Origin: Pseudomonas sp. MWU13-2100
GTDB taxonomy: Bacteria > Pseudomonadota > Gammaproteobacteria > Pseudomonadales > Pseudomonadaceae
NCBI RefSeq assembly: GCF_023242365.1
Contig: NZ_JALLIX010000030.1
Span: forward strand, 16,785 to 80,784
DNA length: 64,000 nt
Reading direction: 5' to 3'
Shown here piece by piece: positions 16,571 through 25,519 of this stretch. Within the stretch, counting starts at the first letter, position 1, and the number at the start of each line of letters is the position of its first letter. The position numbers and the translations under genes are program-made. The notes beneath the pieces were generated by a model. The model had not been told where the DNA came from. It saw only the letters and a program-made list of their open reading frames with translations, and searched no databases.

Positions 16571-17316
16571 TTGCTAAAGCGTCCTTCCAGACGATGACGG
16601 GAACCGGGGTGGATCAGGCGCGCGGCGGTCACCGGCTGGCGACCGGACCAGGTCCGGCGGCGAATCAGCAGGCATGGTTCGCCCGGCTCGATCTGCAACA
16701 ACTTGCACTCTTCAGCCTCGGCGAGGATCGCTTCGACCACATGCTCGCCCTCTGTCAGCGGAGCGACCTGGGACAGATAGGCATACGGCGTCTGCAGGGT
16801 GAAATCCTGCTTGAGGTAGTCCGGCGCCACCAGCGCATTGACGAAGCGATCCTCGATCTGCACCGGGATATCGTTCTCGAAATGCACGATCAGCGAGTGG
16901 AACACCTTCTGCCCTTCACGCATGTCCAGGGCCACGGCCCGCTCGGAGCCGGCGGCCTCTTCACCGAGGGTGATGATCTTGCAGGTGTGCCGGTGGCCGC
17001 GCGAGGCGATCTCGTCGGCGATGTTATGCACTTCGAACAACGCCGACTGGCTCTTCGGCTCGGCGACGAAGGTGCCGACACCCTGCATGCGCACCAGCAG
17101 GCCTTCGGCGGTCATTTCCCGCAGGGCCCGGTTGATGGTCATGCGGCTGTAGCCCAACTGCTCCACCAGCTCGCTCTCGGACGGCACGCGGTAGTGCGGC
17201 GGCCAGTTTCCGCTGTCGATCTGCTGGCTGATCATCTGTTTGACGCGGGCGTATAGCGGCGCCGGACTGTCGCCCATATGGGCAGCCAGCGAGTGGTTGG
17301 CAGGCGGAGTCGGCAC
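16567..17316 (-). CDS. hutC: Histidine utilisation repressor HutC
   Basis: 249-residue GntR/HutC-type regulator. The N-terminal winged helix (LYARVKQMISQQIDSGNW, VPSESELVEQLGYSRMTINRALREM, GLLVRMQGVGTFVA) is followed by a UTRA effector domain (EVHNIADEIASRGHRHTCKI to LLIRRRTWSGRQPV). The start is a GTG at 17316 with AAGGA seven bases upstream. Urocanate is the known inducer. The two palindromes at hutU and hutF are its expected targets, the latter giving autoregulation. Confidence 0.96.
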   Translation of the reverse strand: MPTPPANHSLAAHMGDSPAPLYARVKQMISQQIDSGNWPPHYRVPSESELVEQLGYSRMTINRALREMTAEGLLVRMQGVGTFVAEPKSQSALFEVHNIADEIASRGHRHTCKIITLGEEAAGSERAVALDMREGQKVFHSLIVHFENDIPVQIEDRFVNALVAPDYLKQDFTLQTPYAYLSQVAPLTEGEHVVEAILAEAEECKLLQIEPGEPCLLIRRRTWSGRQPVTAARLIHPGSRHRLEGRFSK

Positions 17317-17379
17317 GGGAAATCCTTGTTCGAGTCAAAGATGGCTAGCTTGCCGGAGTTTACCGGGCACGCAAACGTC

Positions 17380-17395
17380 TGTATATGTATATACA
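17380..17395. promoter_or_regulatory. HutC operator between hutC and hutF
   Basis: TGTATAT-GT-ATATACA: seven-base arms with a two-base spacer, sharing the TGTA/TACA core and spacer length of the hutU operator. It lies 27 bp before the hutF ATG and 64 bp from the hutC start. A TTTACC at 17359 spaced 17 bp from TATATG suggests a sigma-70 promoter for hutF overlapped by the operator (weak). Confidence 0.72.
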
Positions 17396-17421
17396 AATAA
17401 CACACGATGGGGTGCTGAACC

Positions 17422-18786
17422 ATGTCCGCCTTCTTTGCCGAACGCGCGCTGCTGCCTAGTGGATGGGCCAATAATGTACGCCTGGAGGTCAACGCCGCGG
17501 GCGTGCTGACCCAGGTCCAGGCCGATTCCCATGCGCAAGGCGCCGAACGGCTGGGCGGCCCGCTGCTGCCGGGCATGCCGAACCTGCATTCCCACGCCTT
17601 CCAGCGCGCCATGGGCGGCCTCGCGGAAGTGGCGGGCAATCCCAACGACAGCTTCTGGACCTGGCGTGACCTGATGTATCGGCTGGTGGGCAAGATCAGC
17701 CCGGAGCAGATGGGTATCATCGCTCGCCAGTTATATATCGAGATGCTCAAGGCCGGCTACACCTCGGTGGCCGAGTTCCACTATGTGCACCATGACACCA
17801 ACGGCCAGCCCTACGCCGATCCGGCCGAACTGGCCTTGCGCATCAGCCAGGCGGCCAGCGCCGCCGGTATCGGCCTGACCCTGCTGCCGGTGCTCTACAG
17901 CCATTCCGGTTTCGGCGGCCAGACGCCCAACGAAGGGCAGCGCCGCTTTATCAACAGCACCGAGAATTACCTGAAGTTACAGGCTCGTTTGCAGCCGTTG
18001 CTCGCCAAACAGCCAGCCCAGGCTCTCGGGCTGTGCTTCCATTCGCTGCGGGCGGTGACGCCAGAGCAGATCAATGAAGTGCTGGCCGCCAGCGACCCGC
18101 ACTGTCCGGTACATATCCATATCGCCGAGCAGCAGAAGGAAGTCGACGACTGCCTGAGCTGGAGCGGCAAGCGCCCGCTGCAATGGCTGTACGACAACGT
18201 CGCGGTGGATCAGCGCTGGTGTCTGGTGCACGCGACCCACGCCAACGCCGAGGAAGTCACGCGCATGGCCCGCAGCCGGGCGATTGCCGGCCTGTGCCTG
18301 ACCACCGAGGCCAACCTCGGCGACGGGATTTTCCCGGCGGTGGACTTCCTCGCCCAGGGCGGGCGGATGGGCATCGGCTCCGACAGCCATGTGTCCTTGA
18401 GTGTGGTGGAAGAACTGCGTTGGCTGGAATATGGCCAGCGCCTGCGCGATCAACGGCGCAATCGCCTGTACCGCACCGATCAGCAGATGGTCGGGCGCAC
18501 GCTGTATGACGCGGCCCTGGAGGGCGGTGCCCAAGCCCTGGGGCAAGCGATCGGGCGCCTGGAAGCCGGCAAGCGCGCCGACTGGCTGGTGCTCGACGGC
18601 AGCGACCCGTACCTGGCCACGGCCCGGGACGATGGCATTCTCAATCGCTGGTTGTTCGCCGGTGGCGACCGCCAGGTGCGCGACGTGATGGTCAACGGCC
18701 AGTGGGCGGTACGCGGTGGACGGCATGCGGGCGAAGAAGAAAGCGCCCGGGCGTTTACCCAGGTGCTGCGCGATCTGCTGAACTGA
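17422..18786 (+). CDS. hutF: Formimidoylglutamate deiminase
   Basis: Fourth step: converts N-formimino-L-glutamate to N-formyl-L-glutamate plus ammonia. 454 residues; amidohydrolase superfamily with PGMPNLHSHAFQRAMGG (HxH, about residue 56), EFHYVHHD, VHIHIAEQQKEVDDC, VHATHA and the metal Asp in IGSDSHVSL. It is divergent from hutCD and, with hutG, defines the five-step pathway. A near-perfect operator upstream indicates HutC control. Confidence 0.96.
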   Translation: MSAFFAERALLPSGWANNVRLEVNAAGVLTQVQADSHAQGAERLGGPLLPGMPNLHSHAFQRAMGGLAEVAGNPNDSFWTWRDLMYRLVGKISPEQMGIIARQLYIEMLKAGYTSVAEFHYVHHDTNGQPYADPAELALRISQAASAAGIGLTLLPVLYSHSGFGGQTPNEGQRRFINSTENYLKLQARLQPLLAKQPAQALGLCFHSLRAVTPEQINEVLAASDPHCPVHIHIAEQQKEVDDCLSWSGKRPLQWLYDNVAVDQRWCLVHATHANAEEVTRMARSRAIAGLCLTTEANLGDGIFPAVDFLAQGGRMGIGSDSHVSLSVVEELRWLEYGQRLRDQRRNRLYRTDQQMVGRTLYDAALEGGAQALGQAIGRLEAGKRADWLVLDGSDPYLATARDDGILNRWLFAGGDRQVRDVMVNGQWAVRGGRHAGEEESARAFTQVLRDLLN

Positions 18787-18812
18787 ACATCCGCTTGGAT
18801 GGAGAGGCAATC

Positions 18813-18960
18813 CTGTGGCGAGGGGGCTTGTCGGAACGCCGCACCGCCCCGTTCGACTGCGAAGCAGTCGCAAAACCGGCATCTCGGTTTACCTGATACA
18901 CCGAGTTCTCAGGTTTCAGGAGCGCTTCGCGGCCCGACAGGGGCAAGCCGCCTCGCCACC
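18813..18960. repeat. REP-type composite element
   Basis: Inverted ends GTGGCGAGGGGGCTTG (18815) and CAAGCCGCCTCGCCAC (ending 18959) enclose internal palindromes around CGACTGCGAAGCAGTCG and AGCGCTTCGCGG. It lies between the converging ends of hutF and the lipocalin gene. Confidence 0.8.
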
Positions 18961-18996
18961 GATGTATAGCCCCCTCTGCCAATGGAGAGCGTGGAT

Positions 18997-19554
18997 TCAG
19001 TTGAGCATCTTCGAATCCGGAGTGCGCCAGATCAGCCGGGTGGTGTCGTAACCTTGCTGGCGCGCCCGGCTCAGCAGGTCCTCGCGGGTCTCCGCGCTGA
19101 CCTTGGTCGTACGGGACAACAACCACAGGTAGCGCCGGTTCGGATTGCCGACAAGCGCCGTCTTGTAGTCGTCGCTGACGTACAGGATCCAGTAATCGGC
19201 CTTGGCCACACCCGGCAACAGCGACGTGAACCAGTTATCGAACTTCACCCACAGCTTGTCGGTCTGCCCCGGCACCTGCGGCGTCGCCGTGCCCTTGGCT
19301 TCCTCCCAGGTCCACTGGTCGGTCAGGCAACGGTTGAACACCGCGACCTTGCCGTCCGCCATCAAGCTGTAGCGGGCCTCTGACTGCGCACAATTGCGCT
19401 GAAAATACATGGGCATCCGCGCCAACTCGTACCAGGTGCCCTGGTAACGGTTCAGGTCCACGTGACCCGCAGTCTTGGGCGCCAAATCGTCGCCCGACGT
19501 AGCGCAACCGGCCAGCAACAAGCCAGCCAAAAGAGTGACCACTAAACGCAACAT
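18997..19554 (-). CDS. blc: Lipocalin family lipoprotein
   Basis: 185-residue outer-membrane lipocalin. The lipobox LLLAGC gives Cys17. The N-terminal lipocalin signature is NRYQGTWYELARMPMYFQR (residues about 35-53), followed by beta-barrel strands ending YLWLLSRTTKVSAETREDLL with the conserved Arg. E. coli Blc, the family prototype, binds lysophospholipids and fatty acids. It is followed, upstream on the same strand, by a small lipoprotein gene; a joint transcript is possible (30 bp gap). Confidence 0.92.
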   Translation of the reverse strand: MLRLVVTLLAGLLLAGCATSGDDLAPKTAGHVDLNRYQGTWYELARMPMYFQRNCAQSEARYSLMADGKVAVFNRCLTDQWTWEEAKGTATPQVPGQTDKLWVKFDNWFTSLLPGVAKADYWILYVSDDYKTALVGNPNRRYLWLLSRTTKVSAETREDLLSRARQQGYDTTRLIWRTPDSKMLN

Positions 19555-19584
19555 TGTTCTTCTCCCGTGGGCGATCGCCCCGGT

Positions 19585-19839
19585 TTACTTCAGGCCTTGC
19601 CCGGAAAACATCAGGACTTTGTCACCGGCATACTGCACGCTGATAAAGCTGTTCTTGTTACCCCAGGTACAACTGGACATGCCCAGCGCTCCGGAACAGT
19701 CCGAAGGCGAGCCGAGCAGTTTCTCGACATCGGCCTTGGCCATGCCCGCGGAGATTTTCGAGTAGTTTTCCTGATTGACCTTGCTGCACGCGACCAACAG
19801 CACGCAGAACGACATAAGGGCGAGAGAGCGCAACGACAT
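19585..19839 (-). CDS. Small SmpA/OmlA-like lipoprotein
   Basis: 84 residues from the ATG at 19839 (MSLRSLALMSFCVLLVAC), chosen for the AGGAG five to nine bases upstream; a longer in-frame start at 19869 lacks this. The lipobox LLVAC precedes SKVNQENYSKISAGMAKADVEKLLGSP, the pattern of the BamE/SmpA-like fold (helix-helix then strands: CTWGNKNSFISVQYAGDKV). Likely an outer-membrane lipoprotein of unknown role. Confidence 0.85.
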   Translation of the reverse strand: MSLRSLALMSFCVLLVACSKVNQENYSKISAGMAKADVEKLLGSPSDCSGALGMSSCTWGNKNSFISVQYAGDKVLMFSGQGLK

Positions 19840-20239
19840 GGGGAACTCCTGGGGCTCAAAGGTGGGCACGGCTGCCTACCGCAAGCTTAGAAGAGAAAAG
19901 GGCCATCTGGTTCCCGAGCCTGGGCGCTTTTCTTACAGTGATTTCCTTCAAAACTTTTCAGGGGCTTTTTCCAGCGAAACCGGCATTTCGTCGGCTTTTT
20001 CGCTTGGAAATTAATATTCAGCACGAAGGTGTCGACATAACTAGGCAATACCATTTTGCCTGCATGAAAGGCCCGTAAGCCGATGTTCAAGGCGTTACGC
20101 CCCACCATGACAAGCAATGGACAAGCAGGACATGGACTTCCGACGCCGACGTTGACCAAGAGAAATTGCCCCACAGGTGCAGACCTGTGGCAAATTGACG
20201 CCCCTCGTTGACCCGCCCCCCCTGTGGACAGCCCATTTC
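19840..20239. other. Intergenic region before the chemoreceptor gene, with an inverted repeat
   Basis: 400 bp. An imperfect inverted repeat spans 19968-20010: outer arms TTTCCA/TGGAAA, then GCGAAA/TTTCGC, then CCG/CGG. It could form a long hairpin. No gene is supported, and I see no clear promoter for the downstream gene. Confidence 0.5.
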
Positions 20240-22132
20240 ATGACCAAAAACTTCAAGTTCAGCCATAAGATTCTGCTGGCGGCGGCCCTGGTGGTCGCAG
20301 TGGCGTTCGCCTGCTTCATCCTGTTCAACGACTACCGTCAGCGCGCGGCCCTGCGCCACAGCACCGAGGACTCGATGCAGGCGCTGGGCAGCCTGACCAC
20401 CAGCAATATCCAGACCTGGCTGGAAAGTCGCATCCAGCTGCTGCAATCGCTGTCCCAGCAGATCGCCGCGGACGGCAACTCCGCCGATAGCCTGAAACAC
20501 GCCATCGACCTGCCCGCCTACACCAGCAACTTCCAGCTCAGCTATTTCGGCAGCGCGCAGGGCGTGATGACCTCGATACCGGCGGGCAACCGTCCCGCCG
20601 ACTACGATCCGCGCACACGCGGCTGGTACAAGGCCGCCACCGCCGCCCAACAGACCATCGTCACCGAACCCTACATCGCCGCGTCGTCCGGCAAGTTGGT
20701 GATCACCCTGGCCACCCCGGTGCAGCATCAGGGCCAGTTCATCGGCGTGACCGGCGCGGATATCGACCTGGGCAGCATCAGCGCCATCATCAACTCGCTG
20801 AACTTCGGCGGCCACGGGCAGGCCTTCATCGTCAGCGCCGATGGCAAGATCCTGATTCACCCGGACAGCAAGCTGATCCTGAAAAACCTCTCTGATGCTT
20901 ACCCGAACGGCGCACCGAAAATCAGTGCCGGACTCAAGGAAGTCGAAGTGGACGGCAAAAAGCAGTTCATCTCCTTCACCCACGTCAGCGGCGTGTCCTC
21001 GGTGGACTGGTATGTCGCCCTGGTGCTCGACCAGGACACCGCGTTTTCCATGCTCAGCGAGTTCCGCACCTCGGCGATCATCGCCACGGTGATCGCCGTG
21101 ATCATCATCATCGCCCTGCTCGGCATGCTGATCCGCGTACTGATGCAGCCGCTGCACCTGATGGGCCGCGCCATGCACGACATCGCCGAGGGTGAAGGCG
21201 ACCTGACCAAGCGCCTGGTCATCCACGGCCACGATGAGTTCGGTACCCTGGGCATGTCCTTCAACCGCTTCGTCGAACGCATTCACAGCTCGATCCGCGA
21301 AGTCGCCTCGGCCACCGGCCAGGTCAACGAAGTGGCCTTGCGGGTGGTCAGCGCCTCCAACTCATCGATGCTCAACTCCGACCAACAGGCCAGCCGCACC
21401 AGCAGCGTGGCGGCGGCGATCAACCAGCTTGGTGCCGCGGCCCAGGAGATTGCGCAGAACGCCGCCCTCGCCTCGCAGCATTCGAGCGAAGCCCGCAGCC
21501 TGGCCGAAGACGGTCAGCAGGTGGTGAATAAAACCATCAGCGCCATGCAGCAACTGTCGGCCAAGATCAGCGATTCGTGCGGCAATATCGAAATCCTGAA
21601 CAGCAACACCGTGAATATCGGCCAGATCCTCGAAGTGATCACCGGCATTTCCCAGCAGACCAACCTGCTGGCGCTCAACGCGGCGATCGAGGCGGCACGG
21701 GCCGGTGAAGCCGGGCGTGGTTTTGCGGTGGTGGCCGACGAGGTGCGCAACCTGGCGCACCGCACCCAGGATTCGGCGCAGCAAGTGCAGAAGATGATTG
21801 AAGAGTTGCAGGTCGGCGCCCGGGAGGCGGTGAGCGTCATGACCGACAGCCAGCGTCAGAGCGAAAGCAGCGTCGGCATCGCCAACCAGGCGGGCGAGCG
21901 GCTGGGCAGCGTGACCCAGCGGATCGGCGAGATCGACGGCATGAACCAGTCGGTGGCGACCGCGACCGAGGAACAGACGGCGGTGGTGGAATCGATCAAC
22001 GTCGACATTACCGAGATCAATACGCTGAACCAGGAAGGCGTGGAAAACCTGCAATCGACCTTGCGCGCGTGTTCGGATCTGGAACAGCAGGCGGCGCGGT
22101 TGAAGCACTTGGTGGGTAGTTTCCGGATCTGA
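20240..22132 (+). CDS. Amino-acid chemoreceptor of the PctA/PctB/PctC type
   Basis: 630-residue methyl-accepting chemotaxis protein from the ATG at 20240 (MTKNFKFSHKILLAAALV). Order: TM1 (about 10-30), periplasmic dCACHE domain (about 35-275), TM2 (about 280-300), HAMP, and the cytoplasmic signalling domain with hairpin tip ISQQTNLLALNAAIEAARAGEAGRGFAVVADEVRNLA. The dCACHE carries YDPRTRGWYKAA, TEPYIAA and TGADID, which supply the Tyr/Arg/Trp/Tyr and Asp positions of the amino-acid-binding motif, so L-amino acids are the likely ligands. Overall it closely resembles P. aeruginosa PctA. There is no C-terminal CheR pentapeptide (ends LVGSFRI). Confidence 0.93.
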   Translation: MTKNFKFSHKILLAAALVVAVAFACFILFNDYRQRAALRHSTEDSMQALGSLTTSNIQTWLESRIQLLQSLSQQIAADGNSADSLKHAIDLPAYTSNFQLSYFGSAQGVMTSIPAGNRPADYDPRTRGWYKAATAAQQTIVTEPYIAASSGKLVITLATPVQHQGQFIGVTGADIDLGSISAIINSLNFGGHGQAFIVSADGKILIHPDSKLILKNLSDAYPNGAPKISAGLKEVEVDGKKQFISFTHVSGVSSVDWYVALVLDQDTAFSMLSEFRTSAIIATVIAVIIIIALLGMLIRVLMQPLHLMGRAMHDIAEGEGDLTKRLVIHGHDEFGTLGMSFNRFVERIHSSIREVASATGQVNEVALRVVSASNSSMLNSDQQASRTSSVAAAINQLGAAAQEIAQNAALASQHSSEARSLAEDGQQVVNKTISAMQQLSAKISDSCGNIEILNSNTVNIGQILEVITGISQQTNLLALNAAIEAARAGEAGRGFAVVADEVRNLAHRTQDSAQQVQKMIEELQVGAREAVSVMTDSQRQSESSVGIANQAGERLGSVTQRIGEIDGMNQSVATATEEQTAVVESINVDITEINTLNQEGVENLQSTLRACSDLEQQAARLKHLVGSFRI

Positions 22133-22149
22133 GATCTGCGGGGGGGGCT

Positions 22150-22261
22150 GAGGGCCTCTTCGCGGGCAAGCTCCGCTCCCACAGTGTCCGAGTCGGACGC
22201 ACATTTTGTGTACGGCCGAACCCCTAATGTGGGAGCGGAGCTTGCCCGCGAAGAGGCCCTC
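22150..22261. repeat. Perfect 34-bp inverted REP pair (BIME-like)
   Basis: The arms 22150-22183 and 22228-22261 are exact reverse complements over 34 bases, with a 44 bp spacer. They sit between the convergent ends of the chemoreceptor and DUF924 genes, where they may act as a bidirectional transcription stop or mRNA 3'-end stabiliser. Confidence 0.92.
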
Positions 22262-22276
22262 CGCCACACAGAAGAT

Positions 22277-22879
22277 CTAGAAGCGTGAACCCGGCTCACG
22301 CAGGAACGCCACTTCCTCAGCCGTGGACTCACGTCCGAGCAGCGCATTGCGATGGGGAAAGCGCCCGAACCGGGCAATAACGTCGCGATGCCGTTCGGCA
22401 TAGTCCAGATAATCGGCAAAGATAGCCCGATCCACCTCAGGCTGCTGCGCCAGCAGTTGCGCAAAGCGCGACACCGCCTCGTTCTGCACCGCCAGGTGCT
22501 CGCAGTGCTCGAACACCAGGTAGACAAACACCCGCTGGATCGCCGACAACCGCCGATCGAAATCCGCGGCCACCCCTTGTGCCACCAGCGCCTGGGCGCG
22601 GGTATCACCGGAGAAAGCCCTGGGGGTATCACGGAAGATCATCCGTGGCAGCTGATCGAGCAAAATCACCAGCGCCAGCCAACCTTCGGGACATTGCGTC
22701 CACTCGGTCAATTCGCCAGCCAGTGCCTGCTCGACAAGGCCCCCGAAACGCGTTCGCGCCTCGAGGTCCTGGCTGTCGCGCTTGCCGAACCACAACCGCC
22801 CCTTGTCAGCCACCGTCCCGGCGGTCGTCCCGGTTGAACCGAACCACCAATCGAGCAACGGCTGCCAGGGGGCGCTCAC
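22277..22879 (-). CDS. DUF924 family protein
   Basis: 200 residues from the GTG at 22879 (VSAPWQPLLDWWFGS), with AGGAA upstream and only four bases after the fbp stop, so probably co-transcribed with fbp. Family features: WFGKRDSQDLEARTRFG, LVILLDQLPRMIFRDTPRAFSGDTRAQ and FVYLVFEHCEHLAVQ, an all-helical TPR-like fold. The conserved block DQLPR-N/R-F-R plus the HCE motif identify the family, whose biochemical role is unknown to me. Confidence 0.88.
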   Translation of the reverse strand: MSAPWQPLLDWWFGSTGTTAGTVADKGRLWFGKRDSQDLEARTRFGGLVEQALAGELTEWTQCPEGWLALVILLDQLPRMIFRDTPRAFSGDTRAQALVAQGVAADFDRRLSAIQRVFVYLVFEHCEHLAVQNEAVSRFAQLLAQQPEVDRAIFADYLDYAERHRDVIARFGRFPHRNALLGRESTAEEVAFLREPGSRF

Positions 22880-22883
22880 CGGT

Positions 22884-23894
22884 TTATTCCTTGTGGTAAG
22901 CCGTGACGCGTTCGACTTCTTCTTTCGAGCCGAGGAACACCGCGACACGCTGGTGCAGGCCGTCCGGCTTGATGTCGAGAATACGCTGGTGACCGTCGGT
23001 GGAGGCGCCGCCGGCCTGTTCCACCAGGAACGACATCGGGTTGGCTTCGTACATCAGGCGCAGCTTGCCCGGTTTGGACGGCTCGCGGCTGTCGCGCGGG
23101 TACATGAACAAGCCGCCACGGGTCAGGATACGGTGCACGTCCGCAACCATCGCGGCGACCCAGCGCATGTTGTAGTTCTTTTTCAGCGGGCCTTCTTCGC
23201 CGGCCAGCAATTCGCCGACATAACGCTGTACCGGTGCTTCCCAGTGGCGCTGATTGGACATGTTGATCGCGAACTCCTGAGTGGAGGCCGGGATCTTGAT
23301 ATCTTCATGGGTCAGCACGAAGCTGCCCATTTCACGGTCAAGGGTAAAGCCTTTCACGCCATCACCCAGGGTAAGCACCAGCATGGTCTGCGGGCCGTAG
23401 ATGGCATAACCGGCGGCTACCTGCTCGGTACCTGGCTGCAGGAAGGCCTTTTCATTCAAGGCTTCGTTCTGGCTCAGGTGTTCATTCGGGCAACGCAGCA
23501 CCGAGAAGATAGTACCGACCGGGGCGTTGATATCGATGTTCGACGAACCGTCCAGCGGGTCGAATACCAGCAGGTAGGCGCCTTTCGGGTATTTGCCGGG
23601 GATCTGGTAGGCATTGTCCATTTCCTCGGACGCCATGCCGGCCAGGTGACCGCCCCACTCATTGGCTTCGAGGAGGATTTCGTTGGAAATCACGTCGAGC
23701 TTCTTCTGCACTTCGCCCTGCACGTTTTCCGTGCCCATGCTGCCCAGAACCCCACCCAGCGCGCCCTTGGAGACGGCATGGCTGATTTCCTTGCAAGCAC
23801 GCGCGACCACTTCGATCAGGAAACGCAGATCGGCAGGCGTGTTGTTGCTGCGGGTCTGCTCAATCAAATAGCGACTCAGGGTAACGCGGGACAT
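22884..23894 (-). CDS. fbp: Fructose-1,6-bisphosphatase, class I
   Basis: Gluconeogenic enzyme: hydrolyses fructose 1,6-bisphosphate to fructose 6-phosphate. 336 residues. The metal site lies in YLLVFDPLDGSSNIDINAPVGTIF, with the Glu of ANEWGG upstream and the substrate-binding MYPRDSREPSKPGKLRLMYEANPMSFLVEQAGG downstream. Pseudomonads lack phosphofructokinase, so Fbp is central to hexose formation from amino acids such as histidine-derived glutamate. Confidence 0.97.
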   Translation of the reverse strand: MSRVTLSRYLIEQTRSNNTPADLRFLIEVVARACKEISHAVSKGALGGVLGSMGTENVQGEVQKKLDVISNEILLEANEWGGHLAGMASEEMDNAYQIPGKYPKGAYLLVFDPLDGSSNIDINAPVGTIFSVLRCPNEHLSQNEALNEKAFLQPGTEQVAAGYAIYGPQTMLVLTLGDGVKGFTLDREMGSFVLTHEDIKIPASTQEFAINMSNQRHWEAPVQRYVGELLAGEEGPLKKNYNMRWVAAMVADVHRILTRGGLFMYPRDSREPSKPGKLRLMYEANPMSFLVEQAGGASTDGHQRILDIKPDGLHQRVAVFLGSKEEVERVTAYHKE

Positions 23895-24063
23895 GGATGG
23901 CTCCGGAGATGAGGGGCTGAAAACCCGCGCAGTTTAACGCGAGTTGACCTGTATTGCCTCCTGTCAGACCGAGTTCCGACACGGAGAGTTCAGGGACCGG
24001 CTTGAGCCTAGTCCAAAAGCGCCGGAATTCCGGCCATTGCCCGGCCCTTGTAGGTGCCGGCTC

Positions 24064-24140
24064 TTGTGGGAACGGAGCTTGCCCGCGAAGCTTTTAGCGG
24101 TCTCAAGGACCTCGTCGCCAGCAAGCCGGCGCCCACAGGC
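24064..24140. repeat. REP-type element pair
   Basis: Arms TGTGGGAACGGAGCTTGCCC (from 24065) and GCCAGCAAGCCGGCGCCCAC (ending 24136), between the fbp upstream region and the end of the DUF3999 gene. Confidence 0.75.
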
Positions 24141-24154
24141 TCCCGGGCAGGCAC

Positions 24155-25519
24155 CTATACCCGCGGTTTGCGCAACAGGCTGAAAGCCATGCCGGCCAAA
24201 GCCGCCACACCCAGCAGCAACACCGCCCACAGGCCGATCTTCTTCCAATCGCTGCCCAGTGCAACCGGTACCACCGGCGGCGGCACCGTGGTTACTGCCG
24301 CTCCGCTCGCCGTGGCCTGACCCAATCCGGCCAGACGTTGCGGACTGTAATCGGGGATCAAGGTCGACAACGACAGGTTCGCCGCCTTGACCGCCGGGTT
24401 GCCGAGCGCGAGGGAAAACGGCGGCTCGCCACGGGCCAGGAACACCAACTGCGTGCTGCGCACCGCGAAACGCAAGGTCGGCGCCTGGGCGCCCAGGCCG
24501 CCGCCACGCTCGTCGACCACCAGCTTCAATTGCGCCACGGCACGCCCGGGCAACTGCAACTGGTCCTGGACCACATCCTGGCCATTCTGGGTCAGGCGAT
24601 AGAGCAAACCGCTGCTCAGCGTCTGCCAGGGCGCGTTGCCGTCCTGGCGCCCGTACAAGTTCACCGGCGCCAGGCTGTTGGCCTGCGCCAGTTCGACCCG
24701 CACCTGCTCAAGCGGCAGGCCGAGGGGCAGTTGCCAGGTGTATTCCCCGGCCTTGGCGCTGCTCCCGGCCAGCGGCTGCGACCATACCAGCGGCAACGGC
24801 AGGCTGCTGGTGGTGGAACTGGCCAACTGCGCCGAACTGAGTGTCGGCGCCGCCTGCGGCGACTGCCACAACAGGCGCAAGTAACGCGCCGACAACCCCG
24901 GCAGGGCGACTTCATGCTGCTCCACCCGCTCGTCGGCAAACGACAAGCGCGCCACCTGCCCATCGCCCCAGGCCTGCCAGTGCTGCAAGTCATCGCTGGC
25001 CTCGATGCTGAAACGCTGGAAGCCGTCGCGCTCGCTGTTCCAGTCCAAAACCAGCTGCTGCAATGGCGCCTTGATCGCGCTGGCATCCAGTAGCCAGCCG
25101 CGCAGCACTTCCTCACCGGCTTCCAACTGAGCCGAAGGACTCACCTCGACCAGAGTGCCATTGGCCGACGACTGGACCCGCACGCTCGGCGTGGCCTGGG
25201 GCGCAGCGGCCGAGTTGTACAGCGGGAACCACTTCACGTTCGTCAGGCTGTGGCTCTGCGTCGCCTGCGCCTGTTCCCGCGCCAGGGCATAGGCCTGGGG
25301 CTCACCGGCGGCATTGAACACCCGCACATCGCTCAGATCGGACTGGCGCGCGCTCAGTTGCAACGTCAGCGGCAGCTCCAGGCGATACCAGGGGCCCTCG
25401 CCACTCAGGGTCAGCGGCACCCGGGTGGTGTAGTCGGTCGGTTTCTCCTGGGCGAACGCCGACAGCGCCGCACACAGCCCGATGATGCCCAACCAGCACG
25501 GGCTCGCTTTGTGAATCAA
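24155..25519 (-). CDS. DUF3999 family envelope protein
   Basis: 454 residues. A signal peptide (MIHKASPCWLGIIGLCAALSAFA) is followed by a large beta-rich periplasmic region, with LTLSGEGPWYRLELPLTLQ at the start and a single C-terminal membrane segment (IGLWAVLLLGVAALAGMAFSLL) ending in RKPRV. So it is an inner-membrane-anchored periplasmic protein. Its start overlaps the stop of the DUF2339 gene upstream (ATGA), the usual pairing for these families. Function unknown; a role with the large polytopic partner is inferred. Confidence 0.85.
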   Translation of the reverse strand: MIHKASPCWLGIIGLCAALSAFAQEKPTDYTTRVPLTLSGEGPWYRLELPLTLQLSARQSDLSDVRVFNAAGEPQAYALAREQAQATQSHSLTNVKWFPLYNSAAAPQATPSVRVQSSANGTLVEVSPSAQLEAGEEVLRGWLLDASAIKAPLQQLVLDWNSERDGFQRFSIEASDDLQHWQAWGDGQVARLSFADERVEQHEVALPGLSARYLRLLWQSPQAAPTLSSAQLASSTTSSLPLPLVWSQPLAGSSAKAGEYTWQLPLGLPLEQVRVELAQANSLAPVNLYGRQDGNAPWQTLSSGLLYRLTQNGQDVVQDQLQLPGRAVAQLKLVVDERGGGLGAQAPTLRFAVRSTQLVFLARGEPPFSLALGNPAVKAANLSLSTLIPDYSPQRLAGLGQATASGAAVTTVPPPVVPVALGSDWKKIGLWAVLLLGVAALAGMAFSLLRKPRV

